A DNA stretch of 21,150 bases from CAYRJA01 sp964424455 (GCA_964424455.1 CAYRJA010000049.1:1-21150), one strand, 5' to 3'. Shown: positions 7,308-15,617, counted from the first letter of the stretch. A program made the numbers and translations. The notes: generated from the sequence alone by a model not told the origin.

Positions 7308-8741
7308 TTAATTACTATAAATATACATAAGAGGTCCCGGCTTAGAATTGGTTTCTATCACTATAGAAAAATTCTTTTTGAAAAATTTTATGAGTTCTTC
7401 ATCCGGGGAGATAGCCCCATTTTCATCTATGAAGAAAATTTTGTCTGCTGATTTCACTTTCACGGAATCAATCTCACCAAGTTGAAGTACAGGAAAGATA
7501 TTCTCCTTCTCTAAATTGTTTTGCGTTGTTAAATAATTCTGAAAAATTTTCTTGTCATAATGATAACAGAAAGCCAAATCAAGCCATGAAGGATAGATTA
7601 CAACTATTGATTTACTTGTCCTTTCCTCCTTTATTTTATTTACGACTGATATCCAATCTCTCACATACCCGTAGTTTGAATTAAACGGAACAAGCATAGC
7701 GATAAGAATAATAAAGCCAATCAGCACTGAACTTCTTCTGAATATTCTAAAATAATTTATCGCAACTGCCAGCAACAGGTAAAAAGCAAGAGAGGCATAA
7801 ACAAGATACTGTTCAAGAAATATTGGAATATAGAATGACACGATGAATGAGAAAATAACAGGAAATAAAAGCCAGAGAAGAAGAATTTTTGTTGGTGTTT
7901 CAATTTTTTCAACTTTGTTTTTTATATACCAGAATAATATTGTTACAAGAAGAAATACAGCAATGATTACTACTGTAACAGGTGCATTAGACAAGCTCCA
8001 AAATAAATTGTAAATAGAATTAAAACTTGGTTTTGAAATCCAGATAGGAGAATTAACTGTCTCAAAAAATCTTTTAATCAATATCTGAAACATTGGGATG
8101 TAGAGTGTCAAAACTATTCCAATGGTTATTAAATACGGTCTTAAAATTTTTTTTCGAAGTTCAGAAAAAACAATTACCGCAATTGTTTCGATAAGCAAAA
8201 CAAAGAATCCAAAATAATGACAGTAAATAATCAGGAGATTAACAAGACCCAGAAAGAAATATTTGTATCCTTTCTCGGGTGACTTTTGAATGGATAAGAA
8301 TAAGTACAGAGAAATACAGCTAAAAAGAAAAAACAGAGAGTACACTCGTACATTATGTGCAATAAATATTTGAAAATTAGAAAAGGAATAGAATAATGCG
8401 GCAAATATTGCAGTTTGTCGTGAGTAAAATCTTCTGCCAATCAGAAAAACAAATATTACAGCCATGCAACTAAAAATAAACGGAAGCAATCGAACCTGAA
8501 ATGGATTGATGCCAACTATTTTTATCCAATAGTGAAGGATGATTTCAAACAAAGGAGGATTATTTCCCCGGGTAAGTGCTGAAATAATTTCTCCAATTCC
8601 CATTTGAGCATGATAAATAGAGAACGGCTCATCTATGGCAATATCATTTTTATCAAGGTTAATCAGTTTGATGAAAAAGTTTAAGAGAAAAAGAATAGCT
8701 ATGATTGTAATATCTTTCTTGAAAAACTTCATAAGATGCAT
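7308..8741 (-). CDS. GT39/ArnT-like membrane glycosyltransferase
   Basis: A polytopic inner-membrane protein of about 477 residues, of the PMT/ArnT (GT-C) type that moves a sugar from a polyprenyl-phosphate donor to an acceptor on the periplasmic side. The first loop after helix 1 carries an Asp-Glu pair in NDIAIDEPFSIYH, the expected catalytic/metal motif of GT-C enzymes, and then RGNNPPLFEIILHYW, also typical of the family. About ten to twelve hydrophobic helices follow (for example RLLPFIFSCMAVIFVFLIGRRF), then a small soluble C-terminal domain from about residue 360. The longest open frame begins at a TTG (8750). I prefer ATG 8741, and ATG 8732 is also possible. Acceptor unknown. Its tail-to-tail neighbour is a T9SS surface protein, but that arrangement alone does not link them. 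Confidence 0.8.
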   Translation of the reverse strand: MHLMKFFKKDITIIAILFLLNFFIKLINLDKNDIAIDEPFSIYHAQMGIGEIISALTRGNNPPLFEIILHYWIKIVGINPFQVRLLPFIFSCMAVIFVFLIGRRFYSRQTAIFAALFYSFSNFQIFIAHNVRVYSLFFLFSCISLYLFLSIQKSPEKGYKYFFLGLVNLLIIYCHYFGFFVLLIETIAVIVFSELRKKILRPYLITIGIVLTLYIPMFQILIKRFFETVNSPIWISKPSFNSIYNLFWSLSNAPVTVVIIAVFLLVTILFWYIKNKVEKIETPTKILLLWLLFPVIFSFIVSFYIPIFLEQYLVYASLAFYLLLAVAINYFRIFRRSSVLIGFIILIAMLVPFNSNYGYVRDWISVVNKIKEERTSKSIVVIYPSWLDLAFCYHYDKKIFQNYLTTQNNLEKENIFPVLQLGEIDSVKVKSADKIFFIDENGAISPDEELIKFFKKNFSIVIETNSKPGPLMYIYSN

Positions 8742-8959
8742 CTTGTTCAATCTCTTATTTCTTAACCAACTCCCCTTATTAGCTAGATTATATTAACGCG
8801 AATGTAACGCAGAAATACCTTTATTAAGTTTGCTGACTGAAACAGAACTTAATTCAGAATATTTTATAGTAAATTCTTCTCACTATTTAGTTCTTATGTC
8901 CAAAGAAATAAATCAGCTTTCAGACAAACTCTAATGAATAATATAGTTATCCGTTGTAA

Positions 8960-8989
8960 TTGTAACCCAAAGAAAATATCCGAACTTTG
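8960..8989 (+). promoter_or_regulatory. Possible promoter of rel
   Basis: TTG (8960-8962), a 19-bp gap, then GAACTTTG (8982-8989), one base from the Bacteroidota -7 consensus TAnnTTTG. Transcription would begin near 8996. That lies after the TTG at 8987 and so favours ATG 9017 as the rel start. The rest of 8742-9016 shows no gene or clear structure. Confidence 0.35.
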
Positions 8990-9016
8990 TCCCTTACACC
9001 GGAGTTAGAAAACCGA

Positions 9017-11293
9017 ATGACTGAACAAAATAAAATAGCAGTTTCTGAACCCAATCAAAGTCCGCCGCATAAACCGGCTGACTCTGTGGATGAATTGGAG
9101 CGCAAGGAAATATTAAAGCAATATCGCCACCTTATGAAAGCGCTGAAACCCCAGTTGCAGAAAGGTGACAAGCGGCAAATTCGTTTAGCATTTGAAATGG
9201 CTGCTGATGCACATAAGGATACACGAAGGAAATCCGGCGAACCATACATTCTTCATCCGCTTGCCGTTGCCCAGATTGTAGCAAAAGAAATCGGCTTGGG
9301 ACCGACTGCTGTAATATGCGCGTTACTGCATGATGTGGTGGAAGATACTGAAGTAACACTTGAAGATATCCGAATGGAATTCGGAGCTAAGATTGCTGAT
9401 ATAGTTGACGGATTGACTAAAATATCTGTCATCTTTGATGTAAAGGAATATACACAGGCAGAAAACATCCGTAAAATTCTGCTTACACTGGCTAAAGATG
9501 TTCGGGTAATTCTGATTAAGCTCGCCGACCGGCTTCATAATATGCGCACACTGGACAGCATGTCGCGCAGTAAACAAATCAAAATCGCAGGTGAAACAGT
9601 TTATCTCTATATTCCGCTTGCTCACCGCCTCGGGCTTTATAGTATTAAGTCTGAATTGGAAGACCTTGTAATGAAATACAACGAGGCAAAAGTTTACAAA
9701 CAGATTGCACGGAAACTTGCCGAGTCAAAAACAGTTCGCAACAAATACATCCATGAATTCATTCATCCGATTAAAGATGAGTTGACTGCACAGGGACTGA
9801 AGTTTGAAATTGTAGGAAGACCGAAATCCATTCATTCCATCTGGCGGAAAATGAAAACCCAGAATGTACCTTTTGAGGAGGTGTATGATAAGTTTGCCAT
9901 CCGCATCATTATTGATACTGATTTTGAACATGAAAAATCAGAATGTTGGAAGGCATATTCTATTGTAACAGATTTTTACCATCCGAATCCCGACCGCCTG
10001 CGTGACTGGATTTCCACTCCGAAGGCAAACGGATATGAAGCGCTTCACACTACTGTAATGGGTCCGCAGGGAAAATGGGTGGAAGTACAGATTCGCTCGC
10101 GCCGGATGGACGAGATTGCAGAAAAGGGATATGCAGCTCACTGGAAATACAAGGAGAATGATGATTCGGAAAGTTCACTCGACGAATGGCTGCGCGGCAT
10201 TCGTGAACTTCTTGAAAATCCGCACACCAATACGCTTGATTTCATTGACGATTTCAAACTGAATCTTTTTGCAGATGAAATTTATGTGTTCACGCCCAAA
10301 GGTGATTTAAGAGTGCTGCCATCCAAATCATCAGTGCTTGATTTTGCCTTTGAGATTCATTCTGATTTGGGATATAAATGTATCGGCGCTAAAGTGAATC
10401 AGAAAATTGTCCCGATTAGTTATGAATTGAGTAACGGCGACCAGATAGAAATCCTCACCTCAAAGAAGCAAAAGCCAAGCGAAGAATGGCTGAAATATGT
10501 TGTAACAGCAAAAGCTAAATCAAAACTGAAGGATGTTTTCAGAGGAGAGCGAAAAAGGATTGTAGAGTTGGGTAGGCGGGCATTGGAAAGTTTATTTCAC
10601 CAGGAAAAAATCACTTTCAATTCACAGAATCTGAATAAGATACTGGAATACTACAAACTGCCAAGTGTGTTTGAATTATATTATAGTATAGGTGTCGGTA
10701 ATTTCCATATCAGCGACATGGATAATTTTGTGAAGAAAGAAGATAACATTGAGTTGCGGAGCGATATAAAACCTGAGCCGGACAAAATGGAAATTGCCAT
10801 TAAGAACAAGTTGCAGCACAATGCTAACCTCTTCTATTTCGGAGATGATGAGCAAAAAGTTGACTACAACCTTGCCGAGTGCTGCAAGCCGATTCCCGGC
10901 GATGATGTATTCGGTTTTATTAATAAAGATGGCGAAGTGGAGATTCACCGTCCCGACTGCCCCAAGGCAATTAATTCCATCTCAAAATATGGGTATAACA
11001 TTGTAAAAACAAAGTGGACTCAAAAACACCACATCGCATTTCTCACCGGATTAAAAATTACCGGATTGGATGATGTGGGTGTAATGCACAAAATTACAGA
11101 TGTGATTTCAGGTGAACTGAAAATCAACATACAATCCATCACTATTGATACAAGGGATGGATTATTTGAGGGGAACATAAAAATATTTGTAAAAGATACT
11201 CATCAGTTGAACGAGTTGATAGAACGGCTGAAAGAACTGGACGGCATATTATCTGTAACACGGTTTGACGAAGGAGGAACTCCAACTTTGTAA
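9017..11293 (+). CDS. Bifunctional (p)ppGpp synthetase/hydrolase (RelA/SpoT family)
   Basis: Makes and degrades the alarmone (p)ppGpp in the cytosol. With ATG 9017 the protein has 758 residues, usual for a long Rel/SpoT enzyme. Domains in order: HD hydrolase, with HP (80-81) and LLHDVVEDT (104-112) intact; synthetase (about 245-380), with GRPKSIHSIWRKM, YDKFAIRI, GYEALHTTV and EVQIRSRRMDEIAEKGYAAHW; TGS (about 412-475); a zinc-finger-like segment with ECCKPIPGDDVFGF (about 621-634); and a C-terminal ACT domain (about 673-750). Intact HD and synthetase motifs argue for both activities. The open frame extends to TTG 8987, but the extra ten residues are unlikely and would precede the inferred promoter start. 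fur follows after 34 bp, then purA, probably one operon. The name could be rel, relA or spoT. Confidence 0.93.
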   Translation: MTEQNKIAVSEPNQSPPHKPADSVDELERKEILKQYRHLMKALKPQLQKGDKRQIRLAFEMAADAHKDTRRKSGEPYILHPLAVAQIVAKEIGLGPTAVICALLHDVVEDTEVTLEDIRMEFGAKIADIVDGLTKISVIFDVKEYTQAENIRKILLTLAKDVRVILIKLADRLHNMRTLDSMSRSKQIKIAGETVYLYIPLAHRLGLYSIKSELEDLVMKYNEAKVYKQIARKLAESKTVRNKYIHEFIHPIKDELTAQGLKFEIVGRPKSIHSIWRKMKTQNVPFEEVYDKFAIRIIIDTDFEHEKSECWKAYSIVTDFYHPNPDRLRDWISTPKANGYEALHTTVMGPQGKWVEVQIRSRRMDEIAEKGYAAHWKYKENDDSESSLDEWLRGIRELLENPHTNTLDFIDDFKLNLFADEIYVFTPKGDLRVLPSKSSVLDFAFEIHSDLGYKCIGAKVNQKIVPISYELSNGDQIEILTSKKQKPSEEWLKYVVTAKAKSKLKDVFRGERKRIVELGRRALESLFHQEKITFNSQNLNKILEYYKLPSVFELYYSIGVGNFHISDMDNFVKKEDNIELRSDIKPEPDKMEIAIKNKLQHNANLFYFGDDEQKVDYNLAECCKPIPGDDVFGFINKDGEVEIHRPDCPKAINSISKYGYNIVKTKWTQKHHIAFLTGLKITGLDDVGVMHKITDVISGELKINIQSITIDTRDGLFEGNIKIFVKDTHQLNELIERLKELDGILSVTRFDEGGTPTL

Positions 11294-11327
11294 ATCATTT
11301 CTGAATACTTTTGCTTCTGCATTATTT

Positions 11328-11804
11328 ATGACTCCATCAGAAACTTTTGAAAAAGTAAAAAAAATCTTCACCGATTATCTGGAACAGAATGAACTGCGAA
11401 AGACTTCAGAGCGGTTTGTGATTCTAGAAGAAATTTATTTTCGCAATGATCATTTCGATGCAGACCAGTTATATGCCACTCTGATCAGGAAAAAATATTC
11501 TGTCAGCCGGGCTACAGTTTATAATACATTAGAGCTGTTGCTATCATGCGATTTGGTAAAGAAGCATCAGTTTGGCAACAACTTTTCGCTCTATGAAAAA
11601 TCGTTTGGTTATCGCCAGCATGACCATGTGATTTGTAAAGGTTGCGGGAAGGTGATGGAGTTCTGCGATCCGCGCATACAGCAAATCAGCAGCAAGATGG
11701 GTGAACTGCTGAATTTTAAAATTGATAATCACTCGCTTATACTCTACGGACTTTGTACAGACTGCCAGCAAAAAGAAAAAAATAAGGCAGCAAAAACCGT
11801 TTGA
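11328..11804 (+). CDS. Fur-family metal-responsive transcriptional regulator
   Basis: A 158-residue Fur/Zur/PerR-family DNA-binding repressor. The N-terminal winged helix (about 10-85) contains LRKTSERFVILEEIY, HFDADQLYATLIRK and the recognition segment YSVSRATVYNTLELLLSCDLV. The C-terminal metal-binding and dimerisation domain has HDHVICKGCGKVMEFCD and LCTDCQQK. These are the two CxxC pairs of the structural zinc site, plus the His-rich regulatory site. Sequence does not settle iron, zinc or peroxide sensing. The frame is open back to TTG 11265 inside rel, but the ATG at 11328 gives the family length. The 34-bp gap after rel and the shared strand suggest co-transcription. The rel-fur-purA order is, as far as I recall, common in Bacteroidota. 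Confidence 0.9.
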   Translation: MTPSETFEKVKKIFTDYLEQNELRKTSERFVILEEIYFRNDHFDADQLYATLIRKKYSVSRATVYNTLELLLSCDLVKKHQFGNNFSLYEKSFGYRQHDHVICKGCGKVMEFCDPRIQQISSKMGELLNFKIDNHSLILYGLCTDCQQKEKNKAAKTV

Positions 11805-11847
11805 AATCATAACCTATTTTTTACCAATTTCGCCGTATCATTTTTGC

Positions 11848-11914
11848 CATACCGAGTGAAGTAATTTTCCGGAATAATCCGGCTGAACCATTCAGATTTT
11901 ACGCATCCGGTATG
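11848..11914 (+). promoter_or_regulatory. Possible branched RNA structure in the purA leader
   Basis: The 131-bp gap before purA can fold as a three-way junction. A 7-bp closing stem CATACCG/CGGTATG (11848-11854 with 11908-11914) encloses two adjacent small hairpins: CCGGA-ATAA-TCCGG (11869-11882) and CTGAA-CCA-TTCAG (11883-11895). It ends 21 nt before the purA ATG. I match it to no known riboswitch class. The stems are short and could be coincidental. Confidence 0.35.
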
Positions 11915-11935
11915 ACGGTTAATTGAAAAAAAATT

Positions 11936-13198
11936 ATGGTAGATGTATTACTCGGTCTCCAATGGGGAGATGAAGGAAAAGGGAAAATCGTAGATTATCT
12001 CGCACCACGATATGATATGGTAGCACGCTTTCAGGGCGGGCCTAATGCCGGTCACACACTGACCATCGAAGGGAAAAAATTTGTGCTGCACACTATTCCG
12101 TCAGGAGTGTTTAATGAGAAATGTATTAACCTGATTGGCAACGGAGTGGTTATTGATCCGGTAATTTTCAAAAAAGAAGTTACAGGACTCAGGAATATAG
12201 GAATCTCACTGGATAAGAAGCTGTTTATTTCCAAGAAGGCGCACCTGATTCTTCCCTCCCACCGTGTGTTGGATGCAGCTTCCGAAGCACAGAAAGGAGA
12301 TTCAAAAATCGGTTCAACATTGAAAGGAATCGGACCTGCTTATATGGACAAAACCGGCAGGAATGGTTTGCGCGTAGGCGACATTGTTGCAAAAGATTTT
12401 CAGCAGCGGTATCATCATCTGAAAGAAAAGCACCTGAGCTTACTGAAATTATATGATTTCAAATTCGATTTAGATGCAATGGAAGAAGAATGGTTTTCGG
12501 GAATTGAATCTATCAAACAATTTACTTTAACTGATGGAGAATATTTTGTCAACGATTTTTTAAAAAACGGAAAGAAAGTTTTAGCAGAAGGTGCACAAGG
12601 TTCTATGCTTGATATTGACTTTGGCACTTATCCGTTTGTTACTTCTTCAAATACAATTACAGCAGGCGCTTGCACAGGTTTAGGAATTGCACCGCAAGCA
12701 ATTAATAAAGTGATAGGAATTACCAAAGCATATTGCACCCGTGTAGGCGGTGGACCTTTCCCAACGGAATTATTCGATGAACCAGGAGAGATACTCAGAA
12801 AAGAAGGACAGGAATTTGGAGCTACTACTGGCCGCCCGCGCAGATGTGGCTGGCTGGATTTGGTAGCATTAAATTATACTATCTTACTGAGTGGCGTTAC
12901 AGATTTGATTATTACAAAAGCTGATGTGCTTCATGTTTTTGATTCAATTCAGGTTTGCACAAAGTATAAAGTGAATGGAGAAATTTCTTCACAGATACCT
13001 TTTGATATCTGCAATGATAAGATTGAACCGCAGTATGAATTACTGAAAGGATGGGGCAAAGCTCTTGACGGTGCAAGCAGAAAAGAAAATCTGCCGGCTG
13101 CCGCAGTGGATTTCATTACATTTCTGCAAAAGCAAACCGGCGTTAAAGTCTCTATGCTTTCCACAGGACCCGGACGCGAACAGTTGATTGAACTTTGA
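11936..13198 (+). CDS. purA: Adenylosuccinate synthetase
   Basis: Joins IMP and aspartate using GTP to form adenylosuccinate, the first committed step from IMP to AMP. At 420 residues it is slightly shorter than the usual 425-435. All family signatures are visible: QWGDEGKGKIVDYLA near the N-terminus (GTP-binding loop and catalytic Asp), GGPNAGHT (about 35-42), IGSTLKGIGPAYMDK (about 126-140), LAEGAQGSMLDIDFGTYPFVTSSN (about 217-240), TGRPRRCGWLD (about 301-311), TKADVL and the C-terminal STGPGREQ. The sequence looks fully functional. It follows rel and fur. In other bacteria ppGpp inhibits PurA, so clustering with the alarmone enzyme makes regulatory sense. A possible structured leader precedes it. 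Confidence 0.97.
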   Translation: MVDVLLGLQWGDEGKGKIVDYLAPRYDMVARFQGGPNAGHTLTIEGKKFVLHTIPSGVFNEKCINLIGNGVVIDPVIFKKEVTGLRNIGISLDKKLFISKKAHLILPSHRVLDAASEAQKGDSKIGSTLKGIGPAYMDKTGRNGLRVGDIVAKDFQQRYHHLKEKHLSLLKLYDFKFDLDAMEEEWFSGIESIKQFTLTDGEYFVNDFLKNGKKVLAEGAQGSMLDIDFGTYPFVTSSNTITAGACTGLGIAPQAINKVIGITKAYCTRVGGGPFPTELFDEPGEILRKEGQEFGATTGRPRRCGWLDLVALNYTILLSGVTDLIITKADVLHVFDSIQVCTKYKVNGEISSQIPFDICNDKIEPQYELLKGWGKALDGASRKENLPAAAVDFITFLQKQTGVKVSMLSTGPGREQLIEL

Positions 13199-13252
13199 TT
13201 TATTTTTCAGAAATGATAAGTACCCTCTGAGCTCTTATAGAGAAAGCCGGAT

Positions 13253-13282
13253 AAAATTTTTTTTGAAAAAAATTTTTTTTAA
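13253..13282. other. A/T-only self-complementary tract after purA
   Basis: Two A-run/T-run blocks separated by one G form an almost pure A-T palindrome ending in a T8 run (13273-13280). It could end the purA transcript, though an A-T stem is weak, or act as an upstream A/T element for the gene at 13325. The rest of 13199-13324 shows nothing recognisable. Confidence 0.3.
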
Positions 13283-13324
13283 TCAAAACTACTTTCAATT
13301 TTTACAACTTAATCATTACACAAT

Positions 13325-13609
13325 ATGACCGCAAAAAAGTCAGACAAACCGGCAAAGAAATCTGCTCCGAAAAAATCATCAAAGAAATCATCTGCCAAAC
13401 CTAAAAAATCATCAAAGAAAAAATCAGATGATGATGATATGGACGACGAATCTGATGATTTGATGGATGGAGATAAAATGATGATTGAAGAGGAGGAAAA
13501 TGTAGAAATGGAAGATTTCAAGCCCGGTGATGAAGAAGAATTTGATTTAGATGAAGACCTCGGAGATTTTAATTCTTACGACGACGATGATGATGATGAC
13601 GATTTTTAG
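13325..13609 (+). CDS. Bipolar Lys-rich/acidic small protein
   Basis: A 94-residue protein of two opposite halves. Residues 1-34 are nearly all Lys, Ser, Ala and Pro (about 15 Lys; motifs such as PAKKSAPKKSSKKSS), resembling histone H1-like tails. Residues 35-94 are mostly Asp and Glu (about 35 of 60), ending in eight Asp and a Phe. No fold or enzyme motif is visible and the whole chain is probably disordered. A basic end that could bind nucleic acid joined to an acidic tail recalls nucleoid or chaperone-like proteins, but this rests on composition only. It lies between purA and pabB on the same strand, with a strong terminator-type hairpin beginning 36 bp after its stop. The ATG at 13325 is the only plausible start. 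Confidence 0.7.
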   Translation: MTAKKSDKPAKKSAPKKSSKKSSAKPKKSSKKKSDDDDMDDESDDLMDGDKMMIEEEENVEMEDFKPGDEEEFDLDEDLGDFNSYDDDDDDDDF

Positions 13610-13644
13610 TCATCTCATCTACTGTAACACTATCTGTATCTTTC

Positions 13645-13686
13645 AAGCGGCAACTTTCAACTAATGAGAGTTGCCGCTTCTTTTTT
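13645..13686 (+). terminator. Terminator hairpin spanning the pabB start codon
   Basis: A perfect 11-bp stem, AAGCGGCAACT (13645-13655) with AGTTGCCGCTT (13669-13679), encloses a 13-nt loop and is followed by CTTTTTT (13680-13686). This is a textbook intrinsic terminator for the upstream small-protein gene. Unusually, the loop contains the ATG of pabB (13664-13666), and the 3' arm and T-run are pabB codons 2 to 8. Confidence 0.75.
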
Positions 13687-14953
13687 GATAAAAGATACCG
13701 GATTGTTTAAACGGAAAGCGCTGGAGTGGATAAACCGGTTTCCGGTGGGCTGCGTGTTTGACAATCATAGCTATGACAATCATTTATACCGTTCCTGCGA
13801 GTTTTTGCTGGCAGCGGGATGTGTTACAGAATTAATACCTGCCGGAGAGAATAAAATAGAATCATTAAAAGAGTTTTATGACCGGCAGCACGACTGGCTC
13901 TTTGGCTTTTTATCTTATGATTTGAAGAATGAAATTGAAGTATTGGATTCACGGAACCCCGACAATCTTTATTTTCCTGAGGTGCATTTTTTTGTCCCCG
14001 AAATAGTAATAGAACTTTCAGGAAATAGTGTTACAGTTTCTTCCCGCAACACAAAACCGGAATCTATTTTTTCTTCCATTGAAAAGACAAATCTTCCCCA
14101 CTCGCCGTTCACAAACTTTAATTCTAAAGTTGTTAAACGGACTACAGAAAAAGAATATTTAGAAAATGTCCGTAACATTAAAAATCATATTTTGAAAGGA
14201 GATGTGTATGAGTTGAATTACTGTCAGGAATTTTTTATTGAAGATTTTTCAGCGGAGCCATCAGAAATTTTTTCCCGACTTGGAGAAATTTCTCCTTCAC
14301 CGTTTTCTGCTTACTATAGATTGAATGACAAATTCCTGTTGTGTGCAAGCCCTGAACGGTTTCTGAAAAAGAAAGGCAGCAAACTCATTTCACAACCTAT
14401 TAAAGGGACCATTAAAAGAGGAAAATCAAAGGATGAGGACGAACAAATGAAACAGGAATTACTTGGCAATCTTAAAGAGCAATCTGAAAATGTGATGATT
14501 GTAGATTTGGTACGGAATGATTTGTCGCACAGTTGTAAAGCAGGCAGTGTAAAAGTTGAGGAGCTATTAGGAATTTATACTTATCCGCAGGTTCATCAAC
14601 TGATCTCAACTGTAACAGGCGAGTTGGATAGTTCGGTTCATTTTATGGATGCTATTAAATACGCTTTCCCGATGGGCAGCATGACGGGCGCCCCTAAAAT
14701 AAAAGCAATGAAGCTGATAGAGCAGTATGAATCCTTTAAGCGAGGTTTGTTCTCGGGTTCTGTCGGTTATATTTCTCCGGATGGAGATTTTGATTTTAAT
14801 GTGGTTATCCGCAGTATGCTTTACAACCGGACAGAAAGATATTTATCGTTTGCAACCGGAAGCGCTATCACTTTCAATTCTATTCCCGAAAAAGAATATG
14901 ATGAATGTATGCTAAAAGCAAAAGCGATGTTCAAGGTTCTGGGTATTTTGTAA
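13664..14953 (+). CDS. pabB: Aminodeoxychorismate synthase component I
   Basis: Chorismate-utilising enzyme that uses glutamine-derived ammonia to make 4-amino-4-deoxychorismate for folate synthesis. The 429-residue protein has a divergent N-terminal half and a conserved C-terminal chorismate-binding domain: GDVYELNYCQEF (about 178-189), ASPERFL, PIKGTIKRG, MIVDLVRNDLS, PMGSMTGAPKIKAM and FATGSAITFNS. The Lys in PIKGT is the residue that marks PabB; anthranilate synthase TrpE has Ala there. Length also fits a PabB-type enzyme. The glutaminase partner and aminodeoxychorismate lyase are not in the window. The N-terminus (MRVAASFLIKDTGLFKRKALEW) fits the pattern I recall for Bacteroidota relatives, which supports ATG 13664 even though it lies in the loop of a terminator-like hairpin. 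Confidence 0.88.
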   Translation: MRVAASFLIKDTGLFKRKALEWINRFPVGCVFDNHSYDNHLYRSCEFLLAAGCVTELIPAGENKIESLKEFYDRQHDWLFGFLSYDLKNEIEVLDSRNPDNLYFPEVHFFVPEIVIELSGNSVTVSSRNTKPESIFSSIEKTNLPHSPFTNFNSKVVKRTTEKEYLENVRNIKNHILKGDVYELNYCQEFFIEDFSAEPSEIFSRLGEISPSPFSAYYRLNDKFLLCASPERFLKKKGSKLISQPIKGTIKRGKSKDEDEQMKQELLGNLKEQSENVMIVDLVRNDLSHSCKAGSVKVEELLGIYTYPQVHQLISTVTGELDSSVHFMDAIKYAFPMGSMTGAPKIKAMKLIEQYESFKRGLFSGSVGYISPDGDFDFNVVIRSMLYNRTERYLSFATGSAITFNSIPEKEYDECMLKAKAMFKVLGIL

Positions 14954-15024
14954 TTTCAGTTTCAGTATGTTTTGCTTTTTAATTGTCCATGTTGTTTGAG
15001 AGATGAAATTTTATCTCCCTGCCT

Positions 15025-15032
15025 TAATTTTG
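15025..15032 (+). promoter_or_regulatory. Possible -7 promoter element of the acetyltransferase gene
   Basis: TAATTTTG matches TAnnTTTG exactly, 54 bp before the ATG at 15087. A TTTG at 14995-14998 could be the -33 element, but the 26-bp gap is longer than usual. Nothing else is recognisable in the 133-bp gap after pabB. Confidence 0.35.
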
Positions 15033-15086
15033 AAAGCAGTATAATTTTACACCTTCTCCTAATAAAGCAACACTAATAGAATTTGA

Positions 15087-15617
15087 ATGAGAGACCTTCT
15101 AACAATCAGACAAGAAACAGTTAAGGATTATAAAAAAGTTTTTGAACTTAACTGTATTGCATTCGGACAAAAAAACGAAGCAAGACTGGTGGATGTTTTA
15201 AGAAATAATTCAGATGTTTTTATTCCTGAACTTTCGCTTGTGGCAATAACGAACAAAAAAATAGTCGGGCATATTTTGTTTACTAAAATCAGCATAAAAG
15301 ATGACAATGGAAACTTGCATGAAAGTTTAGCGCTTGCTCCAATGGCTGTTATGTCCGGGTTTCAAAGAATCGGAATTGGCGGGCAACTTATCAGAAAAGG
15401 ATTGGAGATAGCAAAAAAATCAGAGTTCAAGTCTGTAATTGTTTTAGGGCACGAACATTATTATCCAAAGTTTGGATTTGAACCGGCAAATAAATGGAAT
15501 ATCAAAGCGCCATTTACAGTTCCTGAAAATGTATTTATGGCTATGGAGTTGGTAAAAGACGGACTAAAAAATATCTCAGGAACAGTTATCTACCCGAAAG
15601 AGTTTGATGCCGTTTAA
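15087..15617 (+). CDS. GNAT-family N-acetyltransferase (YhbS-like)
   Basis: A 176-residue cytosolic acyl-CoA-dependent N-acetyltransferase. The GNAT core is visible: N-terminal strand LLTIRQETVKDYKKVFEL, the beta3/beta4 strands ending ALAPMAVMSGFQ (about 82-93), the acetyl-CoA pyrophosphate loop QRIGIGGQLIRKGLEIAKKS (about 93-112; Q/R-x-x-G-x-G/A pattern), and beta5/alpha4 with SVIVLGHEHYYPKFGFEPA (about 116-134). The phrase HEHYYPKFGFEPA and the length suit the YhbS-like subgroup. The substrate cannot be deduced, and the protein has no fused domain. The gene appears to be a single unit, converging with the TPR gene (31-bp gap between the stop codons). Confidence 0.85.
   Translation: MRDLLTIRQETVKDYKKVFELNCIAFGQKNEARLVDVLRNNSDVFIPELSLVAITNKKIVGHILFTKISIKDDNGNLHESLALAPMAVMSGFQRIGIGGQLIRKGLEIAKKSEFKSVIVLGHEHYYPKFGFEPANKWNIKAPFTVPENVFMAMELVKDGLKNISGTVIYPKEFDAV

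Noticed and set aside
8987..9016. TTG extension of rel (ten extra residues)
   Set aside because: Begins inside the likely -7 element, and the family start is better served by ATG 9017.
11265..11327. TTG extension of fur overlapping rel
   Set aside because: Would add 21 residues not typical of Fur; ATG 11328 gives normal length.
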